14,224 bases of DNA from Syntrophaceae bacterium UBA2188 (GTDB lineage: Bacteria > Desulfobacterota > BSN033 > UBA1163): contig DCVM01000167.1 in assembly GCA_002327985.1 (NCBI GenBank), positions 3,423 to 17,646 on the forward strand, in the 5' to 3' direction. A program made the position numbers and the translations under genes. The notes beneath the pieces are model-generated. The model was given only the letters and a program-made list of their open reading frames with translations. It ran no database searches and was not told the origin of the DNA. Positions 6,939 to 14,101 of this stretch are shown here, piece after piece. Position 1 is the stretch's first letter. Each line of letters opens with the position of its first letter.

Positions 6939-7226
6939 TTAAACCGAGATGATCTCAATGTCCGTATGCACTAAATCGACGAGGTGCATTTGCTCAATAA
7001 AGTCAATAATTTTATCTAAGCTCGAATTGATATGTCGCCGATCATTTCCAACGGTACAGAAACCAATTTGGGCCCGTTGCCAGAGGTCATTATCTCCTGT
7101 CTCTGAAATGGCCACATTAAAACGATGCCTCACCTGATCGATCAACTTCCGGAGGACATGCCGTTTTCCCTTTAAAGAGTGATTCTCTGGAATTCGAAGG
7201 TCTAACTGGCAAATACCGATCACCAT
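6939..7226 (-). CDS. DUF503 (YlxP-like) conserved small protein
   Basis: With the chosen start the product is 95 residues, the usual size of the DUF503/YlxP family. It carries the family signature SLKGKR (17-22) after an opening strand VIGICQLDLRIPE, then RFNVAISETGDNDLWQRAQIGF and a C-terminal helix plus strand (LDKIIDFIEQMHLVDLVHTDIEII). This is a small alpha/beta fold. Its role is unknown to me. It occurs consistently between infB and rbfA, so a part in translation initiation or 30S maturation is a reasonable inference. I prefer the ATG at 7224-7226. A longer reading from 7274 would add MAGMAEGVLLGEGGRN, which is not family-like, and GGGGGCAGG lies just before the chosen start. The gap to infB is about 105 bp. 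Confidence 0.9.
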   Translation of the reverse strand: MVIGICQLDLRIPENHSLKGKRHVLRKLIDQVRHRFNVAISETGDNDLWQRAQIGFCTVGNDRRHINSSLDKIIDFIEQMHLVDLVHTDIEIISV

Positions 7227-7331
7227 ATTCCTGCCCCCTTCCCCTAAAAGGACCCCCTCAGCCATGCCAGCCATCTTTTATCCATTTTTCGAAGTATGGG
7301 GCGGTCTTCCAAAAGGGACACCTTCTACGGT

Positions 7332-9944
7332 TCAGGCCAATCTGGTTTGAACTTCTTCAATCTCATAGGACTCGATGACATCTCCAAGTTTGATATCATT
7401 AAAATTTTCAATACCGATGCCACATTCCAGCCCTTGGCTACAATCTTTCGTATCGTCTTTGAATCGCTTGAGTGAGGCAATGCGGCCATCATAGACGACG
7501 ACATTATCTCGTAACAATCTCGCATGGGATCCTCTGACCACTTTTCCATCAATGACAAGACTGCCGGCCACCGTTCCCACTTTGCGGACGTTAAAAACGT
7601 GAATCACCTGTGCCCTCCCCAAGATATGCTCTTTGAAAGTAGGTTCAAGCAATCCTTCCAAAGCATTCTTAATATCCGTGATCGCATCATAGATGATGGA
7701 ATAAGTTCGGACATCGACATGTTCATCTTCCGCAAGCATTTGAGCCTTCGATCCCGGTCTAACATTAAAACCGATGATGATGGCATTGGAGGCGGAGGCT
7801 AAATTTACATCGGTCTCTGTGATTCCACCCACCGCATCGTGAAGAATATTAACCTTGACGGTATCGGTCGAGAGTTTCTTCAAGGCCTCTTTGACGGCCT
7901 CGATGGACCCCTGGACATCGGCTTTAATAATCACGTTCAGCTCTTTGACCTCTCCCTTTTTAATTTTATCATAGAGCTCTTCTAAGGAAACTTTGCTCAA
8001 CTTTGAAAGTTCTTTTTCACGAATTTTTTCCTGTCGGTGGAGGCTAATCTGTTTGGCCAACCTCTCTTCAGAAACAACAATAAACGTCTCTCCCGCCTCT
8101 GGAATATCGGTAAAACCGATGACCTCGACAGGGATGGAGGGAAGCGTTTCCTCTATTTTTAGCCCTTTATCGTTGAGCATCGCTCTGACCCTCCCATAGT
8201 GGGAGCCTGCAAGAAAGGCATCTCCTGTTTTCAAGGTTCCCTCTTGGATCAGAACCGTGGCTACCGGGCCCCTCCCTTTGTCTAATTTGGATTCAATAAT
8301 AACTCCCCTGGCCGGTTTGTCAGGATTGGCCCTTAATTCCAAGACCTCTGCCTGAAGAAGAATTAAATCGAGTAGTTCTTTAATTCCTACCTTCTGCTTG
8401 GCGGACACCTCCGCAAAAAGAGTATTTCCCCCCCACTGTTCTGGCACGAGTCCATATTCCGCAAGATCTTTTTTAACCTTTTCTGGATTGGCCGTCGGTT
8501 TATCAATCTTATTGATGGCGACTACGATCGGAACCTTGGCCGCTCGTGCATGATCAATCGCTTCCTTCGTCTGAGGCATCATTCCATCGTCTGCAGCGAC
8601 CACTAAAACCACCACATCCGTCACTTGAGCTCCTCTTGCCCTCATCGCTGTAAAGGCTTCATGGCCAGGAGTATCAATGAAGACCACCTGCCCATTTTCT
8701 AATTGGACATCATAGGCTCCGATGTGTTGAGTAATGCCTCCGGCTTCCCTCTCCATCACGTTTGTCTTACGAATCGAATCCAAAAGCATGGTCTTTCCAT
8801 GATCCACATGGCCCATGATCGTCACTACAGGCGGTCTCGGCTTTAACTGGTCGGGAAGGTCCTCTTTTCTTTCGAGGAATTCCTGACGCTCTAAAGAGAC
8901 TTTTTCTACCTCGTACCCAAACTCACTGGCCACCAGGGAGGCGACGTCCGCATCGATCAGCTGGTTGATATTTACCAGCACTCCCATCTCCATCAACTTT
9001 CTGATTAATTCTCCACCCTTCACCCCCATCCTTTTAGCCAGGTCCCCAACCGCAATGACTTCGGCAATTCGAATGATTCTCTTGATGGGTTTGGGAACGG
9101 TTACCTCTGTCTTCTTCGGCGTCTTCAGGACCACCTTCTTCTTCATGGGTCTGAAGGGTCTAAAGGTGACCTCGACTTCTTTTCCTTCTCCTTTTTCTCC
9201 TTCGACCTCTTCTTCCCCTAACATCCTTTCCTCAATCCTCTTCCTCTTTTGGATAAACCCTTTTTTCTTTACAGGGCCCAACCTTTCTTTTTCCAACAAT
9301 TCTTCTTTTTCGAGTAATTTCACCTCAAGTTTTTTGAGTGGAGGTTCTTTCGGTTTTTGTTCCTCGACATCTCTCTTAACTTCCGCTCCTTTTTTTGCCT
9401 CCAAGGGGACCCCTTGGGGAGATATGGCCTCAACGGGTTTGGGAGGGGGGATTTCTTTTGCTTCAGGTTTTGCCTCGGTGGAAATAGATGGCTCAGCTGA
9501 GGTGTCTTTTTTCTTTCTTCCCCTCACTGGCTTTTCAGAAGGTTTTTCCTCCTTCTTCAGTTCTTTTTTCTCAATGGCTTTTTTCGGAATCTCTGGCTCG
9601 GGTTTGAGCTTCTCCTCTTTTTCTTTTATTATTGGAATTTTCTCTTTTACCACCTCAAGAGGAACCTCAGGTGTAACGGCAGCGACTGGAGGCGGTGGAG
9701 GTTCCACTTTCACCTCAAGGGTTCTTGCCCTTCTCCGAATCACGGTGGGTTTGACCCGCTTTTCAATGATTTCTTTCTCCGCATCCCTTTCAATGATCTT
9801 TTCGTCTGAGGAGGAAACTTTTTTCTCAGGTTCGGTCAGTTTCTTATCTTTTACCTTGACCCCCATTCGTCTCAATTTCTGAAGCAGTTTATCATCCTCC
9901 ATCCCGACTTCACGTGCAAGATCGAGGACCTTACTCTTTGTCAT
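7332..9944 (-). CDS. infB: Translation initiation factor IF-2
   Basis: IF2 is the GTPase that positions fMet-tRNA on the 30S subunit and promotes 50S joining. The 870-residue protein starts with an IF2_N module (about 1-52). A long, highly charged Lys/Glu/Pro linker (about 53-285) follows, then a second IF2_N module (about 287-346). The G domain shows GHVDHGKT (378-385), GGIT (402-405), DTPGHEA (424-430), NKID (478-481) and SAK (514-516). Domains II, III and the fMet-tRNA-binding C-terminal domain follow, with VRPGSKAQ and GFTDIPEAGE-like segments visible. Its ATG overlaps the rnpM stop as ATGA, behind GAGGAGGAAGGG, indicating strong coupling. An internal ATG at residue 241 preceded by GAGGAAAGG could yield a shorter isoform (see findings). 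Confidence 0.98.
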   Translation of the reverse strand: MTKSKVLDLAREVGMEDDKLLQKLRRMGVKVKDKKLTEPEKKVSSSDEKIIERDAEKEIIEKRVKPTVIRRRARTLEVKVEPPPPPVAAVTPEVPLEVVKEKIPIIKEKEEKLKPEPEIPKKAIEKKELKKEEKPSEKPVRGRKKKDTSAEPSISTEAKPEAKEIPPPKPVEAISPQGVPLEAKKGAEVKRDVEEQKPKEPPLKKLEVKLLEKEELLEKERLGPVKKKGFIQKRKRIEERMLGEEEVEGEKGEGKEVEVTFRPFRPMKKKVVLKTPKKTEVTVPKPIKRIIRIAEVIAVGDLAKRMGVKGGELIRKLMEMGVLVNINQLIDADVASLVASEFGYEVEKVSLERQEFLERKEDLPDQLKPRPPVVTIMGHVDHGKTMLLDSIRKTNVMEREAGGITQHIGAYDVQLENGQVVFIDTPGHEAFTAMRARGAQVTDVVVLVVAADDGMMPQTKEAIDHARAAKVPIVVAINKIDKPTANPEKVKKDLAEYGLVPEQWGGNTLFAEVSAKQKVGIKELLDLILLQAEVLELRANPDKPARGVIIESKLDKGRGPVATVLIQEGTLKTGDAFLAGSHYGRVRAMLNDKGLKIEETLPSIPVEVIGFTDIPEAGETFIVVSEERLAKQISLHRQEKIREKELSKLSKVSLEELYDKIKKGEVKELNVIIKADVQGSIEAVKEALKKLSTDTVKVNILHDAVGGITETDVNLASASNAIIIGFNVRPGSKAQMLAEDEHVDVRTYSIIYDAITDIKNALEGLLEPTFKEHILGRAQVIHVFNVRKVGTVAGSLVIDGKVVRGSHARLLRDNVVVYDGRIASLKRFKDDTKDCSQGLECGIGIENFNDIKLGDVIESYEIEEVQTRLA

Positions 9945-10231
9945 TCCCTTCCTCCTCTATCCCCATTCTTCTCACTCTTTAAAAAACGTTTTATCGAAGG
10001 ATCATGGAAATCTATCGTTTTCTGGAACCCGACCCCTCTCTTCTTTTTCTTTGCCATATTGAAACATCCAAGATCTGGACAGAGATAAAACCCTCGCCCA
10101 TGATGAGGTCCCTTTCCATTCACCCTTACCGTACCATCAAGACCCTGAGTGAACCAAACCATATCCTCTTTCTTCCTTTTCTTCCGACATCCTATACAGG
10201 TACGGAGAGGGACATGCTCCTTCTTGCTCAC
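9941..10231 (-). CDS. rnpM: RNase P modulator RnpM / YlxR family (DUF448)
   Basis: This 96-residue protein has the two YlxR signatures: RTCIGCR (10-16), followed by a basic stretch, and GRGFYLC (45-51). The family is a small RNA-binding fold. The B. subtilis member binds RNase P RNA and modulates RNase P activity; older literature treats YlxR as a nucleoid-associated regulator. Four cysteines are present (C12, C15, C51, C56); whether they bind metal cannot be judged here. The start is GTG, overlapping the nusA stop as GTGA, and its own stop overlaps the infB start as ATGA. The three genes are therefore translationally chained. The basic C-terminus (MAKKKKRGVGFQK and beyond) fits RNA binding. 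Confidence 0.92.
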   Translation of the reverse strand: MSKKEHVPLRTCIGCRKKRKKEDMVWFTQGLDGTVRVNGKGPHHGRGFYLCPDLGCFNMAKKKKRGVGFQKTIDFHDPSIKRFLKSEKNGDRGGRE

Positions 10232-11706
10232 GTCCTTTTCCCCTCAATATATTGCTTTGCCGACTGGATCAACTTTTCAGCCTTTTTGATTCCGATCCCT
10301 TGGAGTTCAGAAAGCTTCTCCACATTGGACTCTATAATATCCTGAATGGATTTAATTCCATTGGTTTCTAAGATTTGGGCCGTCTTCTCTCCCACTCCTT
10401 CCATTTGGCTCACCGGGTCGGAAGCAGGTTTCGCTTCTGCGGGAAGAGCTCCTTGGCCTCCCTCTTGGATTCCTTCTTCTTGGAATATTCGAATCGCTCC
10501 TTCTACGATCTCTCCTGCTTTCTCTTTTTCAATTCCCAAAACCCTCGCCAGCTCCTCTGGGTCCACCTCGGTCAACTCCTTGATCGAACGGAAACCTTCG
10601 TTATAAAGGATACGGCTCCCCACGTCTCCAATATGAGGAAGGCCTTTAAACTTTTCCAATATTTCACTGGAAATCTTTTCCATTCTGGACTCGCTCTTAA
10701 TATCGATTTTCCAACCCGTCAATTTAGAGGCCAATCGGACATTCTGGCCTTTCTTCCCGATAGCCAGAGAGAGTTGGTCGTCCGCCACAACCACTTCCAT
10801 ATGACGATTTTCCTCATCAATATAGACCCTGGAGATTTTGGCCGGGGCCAACGCATTACATACATATTTAGCTTGATCCTGTGACCATGGGATGATGTCA
10901 ATCCGCTCGCCTCGAAGTTCTTGAACCACATTCTGGACCCGAGATCCTTTCATGCCGACACAGGCTCCCACTGGATCCACATCCCGGTTCGAACTATAGA
11001 CAGAAATCTTTGCCCTCTCACCGGGTTCCCGAGCCGCACTGATTATTTTGATCACGCCTTCAGAAATTTCGGGAACTTCCATTTCAAACAACTTGATCAA
11101 AAATCCTGGATGGGTTCTGGAAAGGTAAATTTGTGGTCCTTTGGTGTTCTTCTGTACCTCAAGAATATAGGCCCGAAGCCTCTCTCCTTGTCGATTACTC
11201 TCCCCAGAAATTTGCTCTTTTAAGAATAGAACGGCCTCTGCCCTACCGATGCTAAGATAAAGATTTCCCTTCTCCATCCTCTGAACGGTTCCACTGACCA
11301 AATCTCCCTTTCGATCCTTAAATTCATTATAGACATTCTCCCTTTCAGCGTCTCTTACCTTTTGGATGATCACCTGTTTTGCTGTCTGGGCTCCAATACG
11401 ACCAAAGTCCGTATTCAGTTTCACTCCCAGACTATCTCCGATCTGTGCCTCGCTGTCCAAGCCTCTGGCCTCTTCCAGAGAGATCTCCGTCGAGGGACTG
11501 GTCACTTCCTCCACAACCTGTTTGAATTGAAAGAGCTCCACTTCGCCCACCTCTTCATTATAGTGGACTTCAATCTCTCCCTGGTGTCCATATTTTTTTC
11601 TCGAAGCCGTCAACACGGCCTGTTCTAAGGCTTCGATGATCACCTTCCGATCAATCCCCTTATCCTTTCCCACTTGATCAATGACATAATTGAGATTGGA
11701 TGGCAT
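10228..11706 (-). CDS. nusA: Transcription termination/antitermination factor NusA
   Basis: NusA binds RNA polymerase and nascent RNA, stimulating pausing and intrinsic termination, and joins antitermination complexes. The 492-residue protein has an N-terminal polymerase-binding domain (about 1-128) and an S1 domain (about 133-200, GDLVSGTVQRMEKGNLYLSIG). KH1 follows with GMKGSRVQ (251-258), then KH2 with GKKGQNVR (317-324). Two C-terminal helix-hairpin-helix repeats follow (about 352-410 and 430-487), separated by a Gly/Ala/Pro linker. These repeats resemble the AR1/AR2 acidic repeats of proteobacterial NusA and are missing from shorter NusA such as that of B. subtilis. The start ATG has AGGGAGA upstream. 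The gene follows rimP after about 70 bp that contain a stem-loop, and overlaps rnpM by 4 nt. Confidence 0.98.
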   Translation of the reverse strand: MPSNLNYVIDQVGKDKGIDRKVIIEALEQAVLTASRKKYGHQGEIEVHYNEEVGEVELFQFKQVVEEVTSPSTEISLEEARGLDSEAQIGDSLGVKLNTDFGRIGAQTAKQVIIQKVRDAERENVYNEFKDRKGDLVSGTVQRMEKGNLYLSIGRAEAVLFLKEQISGESNRQGERLRAYILEVQKNTKGPQIYLSRTHPGFLIKLFEMEVPEISEGVIKIISAAREPGERAKISVYSSNRDVDPVGACVGMKGSRVQNVVQELRGERIDIIPWSQDQAKYVCNALAPAKISRVYIDEENRHMEVVVADDQLSLAIGKKGQNVRLASKLTGWKIDIKSESRMEKISSEILEKFKGLPHIGDVGSRILYNEGFRSIKELTEVDPEELARVLGIEKEKAGEIVEGAIRIFQEEGIQEGGQGALPAEAKPASDPVSQMEGVGEKTAQILETNGIKSIQDIIESNVEKLSELQGIGIKKAEKLIQSAKQYIEGKRT

Positions 11707-11728
11707 AACTCATCTCTCCCTTTTAGAA

Positions 11729-11765
11729 AGGAAGCTCCCTCCACTTCGTTTGGAAAGGGCTTCCT
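11729..11765. other. Stem-loop in the rimP-nusA intergenic region
   Basis: AGGAAGC (11729-11735) and GCTTCCT (11759-11765) form a perfect 7-bp stem. Inner partial pairing (CCCT/AGGG and CCA/TGG) extends it around an AACGAAG-like loop. It sits 13 bases after the rimP stop and ends about 23 bases before nusA. No U-run follows in either direction, so it is not a terminator. It might be an RNase processing site or a translational spacer. Confidence 0.35.
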
Positions 11766-11777
11766 AAAAATGAAATA

Positions 11778-12278
11778 TTATTTTTTAGGGCGTCTCTGGC
11801 GGGGCCTATCCCAATCTACTTCCAAGTTAGCTTTGGCCACATTGGAAAGAGGGATTTCAAAGACCCTTCCTTCCACTTCTATCGCCATTCGGTTCACCGA
11901 AACTCCGAGAAGTTTCCCCTTATACTGCCGCCGATTCTCAATCGGCTCGACCGTTTTTACTTTGATCCAATGATTGCAATATTTCATAAAGTCCTGTTCA
12001 GTCTTTAACGGACGGGTCAGACCTGGTGAGGACACCTCTAAGGCGTAAGGGGTTTGTATGAAATCCTCGATATCTAAATTTCTTCCCACCTCTTGGCTGA
12101 CCCGTGTACAATCATCGAGGGTAATTCCTCCTTCTTTATCCAGGGTCAGGCGAAGGACCCATCCTTTGGATTCTCTTCGGTATTCTATATCTACTAATTC
12201 CATACCTTCATCGGAAAGAATAGAACGAGCGATGACCTGCACCCGATTGACAATCTCCCTTAACATGAACCCTTCCAT
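11778..12278 (-). CDS. rimP: Ribosome maturation factor RimP
   Basis: RimP is required for 30S maturation and promotes assembly of the 16S 3' domain and central pseudoknot region. The 166-residue protein has the family's N-terminal alpha/beta domain (about 5-90) with GMELVDIEYRRE, LRLTLDKEGGITLDDC and the hallmark YALEVSSPGLTRPL (78-91). A C-terminal SH3-like domain (about 95-158, IKVKTVEPIENRRQYKGKLLG) and a basic tail RPRQRRPKK follow. It is first in the operon, as usual. The start is uncertain. The first ATG (12276-12278) has AAAGGA 14 bases upstream, rather far. The ATG four codons later (12264-12266) has GGAAGGG close by. A strong intrinsic terminator ends about 20 bp upstream of the gene. 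Confidence 0.96.
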   Translation of the reverse strand: MEGFMLREIVNRVQVIARSILSDEGMELVDIEYRRESKGWVLRLTLDKEGGITLDDCTRVSQEVGRNLDIEDFIQTPYALEVSSPGLTRPLKTEQDFMKYCNHWIKVKTVEPIENRRQYKGKLLGVSVNRMAIEVEGRVFEIPLSNVAKANLEVDWDRPRQRRPKK

Positions 12279-12302
12279 TTTGGATCGAGGCGTCCTTTAA
12301 AA

Positions 12303-12329
12303 AAAAAGCGGGCAAACAGCCCGCTTTTT
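12303..12329 (-). terminator. Strong intrinsic terminator upstream of rimP
   Basis: Stem AAAAAGCGGGC/GCCCGCTTTTT (11 bp, GC-rich core of 6-7 bp) with a 5-nt loop. On the minus strand a run of nine Ts follows (complement of 12299-12307), an ideal rho-independent signal. The opposite strand also ends in a T-run, so it could work both ways. It separates lapA (stop at 12452) from rimP and also lies within the probable rimP leader. Confidence 0.88.
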
Positions 12330-12353
12330 CAGCAGACTAACTCAATTAAAAAA

Positions 12354-12382
12354 TATATACTACAATTTACCTTCATTTGCAA
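12354..12382 (-). promoter_or_regulatory. Possible sigma70 promoter for the rimP-nusA-infB operon
   Basis: On the minus strand TTGCAA (12377-12382) and TATATA (12354-12359) are spaced by exactly 17 bp in a markedly AT-rich stretch. Each hexamer matches consensus at four of six positions. Transcription would start near 12347, leaving a leader of about 70 nt that contains the intrinsic terminator at 12303-12329. The remaining 12330-12451 interval shows no gene. AT-rich DNA gives chance matches, so confidence is modest. Confidence 0.4.
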
Positions 12383-12451
12383 GAAAAAATTTAATTTGTC
12401 TCAGATTCATTTTCTTCATCCCTTACAAAAATCCCCTTCGCCGATAAAAGG

Positions 12452-12793
12452 TTAATCCTCCTTCTTCATAAAAGAAGGCTGATCCAAACCTGACCCTCTG
12501 AGGGATTGAACCTCTTTCTCCAGTCTCTCGATTATTTTCTGATTTTGGCGAAGGGTTTTTTTAAGTTGAACCCGTCGATAAAGGTCTCCTATTCCTCCAA
12601 CCAAAATTCCCAAAAAAATGGAGAAAAGAACGACTAAAAAGAGAGGAAGAGGCACTTTCGGAATGTCCAACCATTGATAATTTTCTATTGGGAAAAGGAC
12701 GAATCGAAGGGTAACAGGGTCTTGATTTTGAATGCAAAAAAGAAGGAAAATTAAAAAAATCAACATCCAAAGCAATGTTTTAACCCATCTCAC
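12452..12793 (-). CDS. LapA-domain (DUF1049) two-pass membrane protein
   Basis: This 113-residue protein has two predicted membrane segments, about 5-21 (KTLLWMLIFLIFLLFC) and 49-69 (LPLFLVVLFSIFLGILVGGIG). The conserved QNQDPVTLRF-type linker of the LapA family lies between them, and a C-terminal charged coiled coil follows (about 74-99, LKKTLRQNQKIIERLEKEVQSL). E. coli LapA acts with LapB in assembling or regulating lipopolysaccharide synthesis, but lapB is not adjacent here and many DUF1049 proteins are uncharacterised. I infer only an inner-membrane protein with a cytoplasmic coiled coil. The start is GTG, eight bases after a strong AAAGGAGG. It is 17 bp downstream of the HIT gene, so the two are probably co-transcribed, ending at the terminator before rimP. 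Confidence 0.85.
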   Translation of the reverse strand: MRWVKTLLWMLIFLIFLLFCIQNQDPVTLRFVLFPIENYQWLDIPKVPLPLFLVVLFSIFLGILVGGIGDLYRRVQLKKTLRQNQKIIERLEKEVQSLRGSGLDQPSFMKKED

Positions 12794-12809
12794 CTTTTCA
12801 TCCTCCTTT

Positions 12810-13307
12810 CTAGATGCCTTTTTTTTGTAAAAGATCCATGAAGGTCGAGTGAAGCTTTTGATAGGTGTTTTCTAAGTATTCAGGAATGATTTTTGTTTCT
12901 CCTATGACTGGCATAAAGTTGGTATCCCCTGCCCATCTCGGGACGATATGGAGATGGAGATGGTCTTCTCCAGCCCCTCCCACCTTCCCAATATTCATCC
13001 CGATATTGAATCCATCCGGATGAAGATTGGCTTTCAACACCTGCGTGGAGGTTTTCATTAAGGCAAAAAGCTCTTTTAACTCCTCCTCCTCTAATTGTTC
13101 CAAGTGAAGGCAGTGGCGTTTGGGAACAACCATCAGATGACCGTTGGTGTAAGGATATTTATTCATGACTACGAATGCATAGCCCCCCTGATAAAGGATC
13201 AGATTCTTTTTGTTCTTTTTCTCTTTAAGCTTTTTGCAAAGGAAACATCCCCTTTTCTTTCTTTCTAAAATATAATCCATTCTCCACGGAGCCCATAGAT
13301 ATTTCAT
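12810..13307 (-). CDS. HIT-family nucleotide hydrolase/transferase
   Basis: This 165-residue protein has the histidine-triad motif HLHLHIV at 116-122, with H118 the predicted nucleophile. The CFLC pair (C21, C24) is likely part of a structural zinc site, as in the Fhit/Ap4A-phosphorylase-like branch. The opening MKYLWAPWRMDYI and the segments YPYTNGHLMVVPKRH (51-65) and NIGMNIGKVGGAGEDH (101-116) are typical of this bacterial group. It is often annotated as AP-4-A phosphorylase or simply HIT protein. Such enzymes cleave or transfer nucleoside monophosphates from dinucleotides or adenylated compounds. The actual substrate cannot be deduced. GAGGGGA lies about 10 bases before the ATG. The gene sits 158 bp after the HNH gene and 17 bp before lapA. 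Confidence 0.93.
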   Translation of the reverse strand: MKYLWAPWRMDYILERKKRGCFLCKKLKEKKNKKNLILYQGGYAFVVMNKYPYTNGHLMVVPKRHCLHLEQLEEEELKELFALMKTSTQVLKANLHPDGFNIGMNIGKVGGAGEDHLHLHIVPRWAGDTNFMPVIGETKIIPEYLENTYQKLHSTFMDLLQKKGI

Positions 13308-13435
13308 GACGATCCGTCCCCTCGTAATACATGCTCTCCCTTTTATCTTTATAAAAGTCCTTGAGCAGGTCTTTCTTGGAATTTATTCCATGCTAACGGT
13401 GCGTTCCTAAACCTCTCTTTTACAAAGGAAATGCG

Positions 13436-13462
13436 CTCAGGATGATTGATGTTCACCCTGAG
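13436..13462. repeat. Small inverted repeat at the HNH gene 3' end
   Basis: CTCAGG (13436-13441) pairs with CCTGAG (13457-13462) around a 15-nt loop, just past the HNH gene stop codon. The wording GCTCAGGATGA...TTCACCCTGAG recalls a common intergenic repeat type in related genomes. It has no T-run and is not a terminator. The rest of the 13308-13435 gap holds no gene or clear promoter that I can support. Confidence 0.3.
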
Positions 13463-13465
13463 AGA

Positions 13466-13990
13466 TTAAGAGGTCAACTCCAGATTGAGATACAGGTAAT
13501 CCTTCCAAGGGTCGGGGGTCTCTTTAATCCCAAGGCTCATTGCCAATAGGGGAATCCAGATAGGTGCCCTGGGTTTTCGAATGAGCGACATCCCTGCTTC
13601 TTCCGGTGTCCTCCCCCCCTTTTTAAGATTACAGCCCGTACAGCAGGTCACGACATTCGTCCATTCCGTTTGCCCACCCTTAGAGCGCGGGATGACATGG
13701 TCATAAGTCAACTCCTTGTGTTCAAAAGGAGCACCACAGTATTGGCACTTTCCTCGATCCCGGACATAAAGATTCTGACGGGAAAATTTAACAATCGGAG
13801 TTTTTCTTTTAATGAACCGATTTAATCGAATCACGGCAGGCAGCCGTAAGGAAAAGCTGACCCCTCGAATCATGCGATCATATTCTTCGATCACCTCCAC
13901 TTTTTCAAGGGTCACCATGATGATCGCTTTTTTCCAAGTCACCACTTTTAACGGCTCAAAAGTGGAATTCAGAAGTAATGTCCATTCCAT
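13466..13990 (-). CDS. HNH endonuclease-domain protein of unknown role
   Basis: This 174-residue protein has a C-terminal HNH nuclease-type fold with two zinc-binding pairs, C82/C85 (CQYC) and C117/C120 (CTGC). These flank the core DHVIPRSKGG (97-106, D97 and H98) and N112 in TNVV. RTPEEAGM and a short tail follow. The N-terminal about 70 residues (VLNSTFEPLKVVTWKKAIIMV-like) form the conserved front part of a widespread stand-alone HNH family. All expected catalytic and metal positions are present, so nuclease activity is plausible. No partner gene (restriction, toxin or phage terminase) is adjacent, and its job is not known to me. A good promoter lies upstream, but no Shine-Dalgarno sequence is evident at normal spacing; the only purine-rich run (AGGGA) is about 20 bases from the ATG. 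Confidence 0.9.
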   Translation of the reverse strand: MEWTLLLNSTFEPLKVVTWKKAIIMVTLEKVEVIEEYDRMIRGVSFSLRLPAVIRLNRFIKRKTPIVKFSRQNLYVRDRGKCQYCGAPFEHKELTYDHVIPRSKGGQTEWTNVVTCCTGCNLKKGGRTPEEAGMSLIRKPRAPIWIPLLAMSLGIKETPDPWKDYLYLNLELTS

Positions 13991-14027
13991 CGTTTTATAT
14001 AAAAAATATCCCTATGAATTTTGAGTA

Positions 14028-14056
14028 GATATATCGATTTTTGATTTAATTGTCAA
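14028..14056 (-). promoter_or_regulatory. Sigma70-like promoter of the HNH gene
   Basis: On the minus strand a perfect TTGACA (14051-14056) is followed after 17 bp by TATATC (14028-14033), with AT-rich surroundings. A start point near 14021 would give a leader of about 30 nt before the HNH gene ATG. The 123-bp repeat ends 45 bp upstream of the -35 element. This is the best promoter match in the window. Confidence 0.62.
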
Positions 14057-14101
14057 GTATTTTAAGGACCCCAAACCAGATTAAACTTCCTCTATTGAGA
14101 A

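Noticed and set aside
7227..7274. N-terminal extension of the DUF503 protein (MAGMAEGVLLGEGGRN)
   Set aside because: It is not family-like, has no Shine-Dalgarno, and the internal ATG at 7226 gives the standard length.
8965..9882. Long plus-strand reading frame (305 codons) rich in Ser, Phe, Thr and Gly
   Set aside because: It is the antisense shadow of the Lys/Glu-rich linker of infB. Low-complexity GAA/AAG codons read backwards as TTC/CTT give an open frame without family features.
13308..13465. Own promoter for the HIT gene (TATAAA-like hexamer near 13350)
   Set aside because: No -35 hexamer at proper spacing could be found; the AT-rich match is probably chance.
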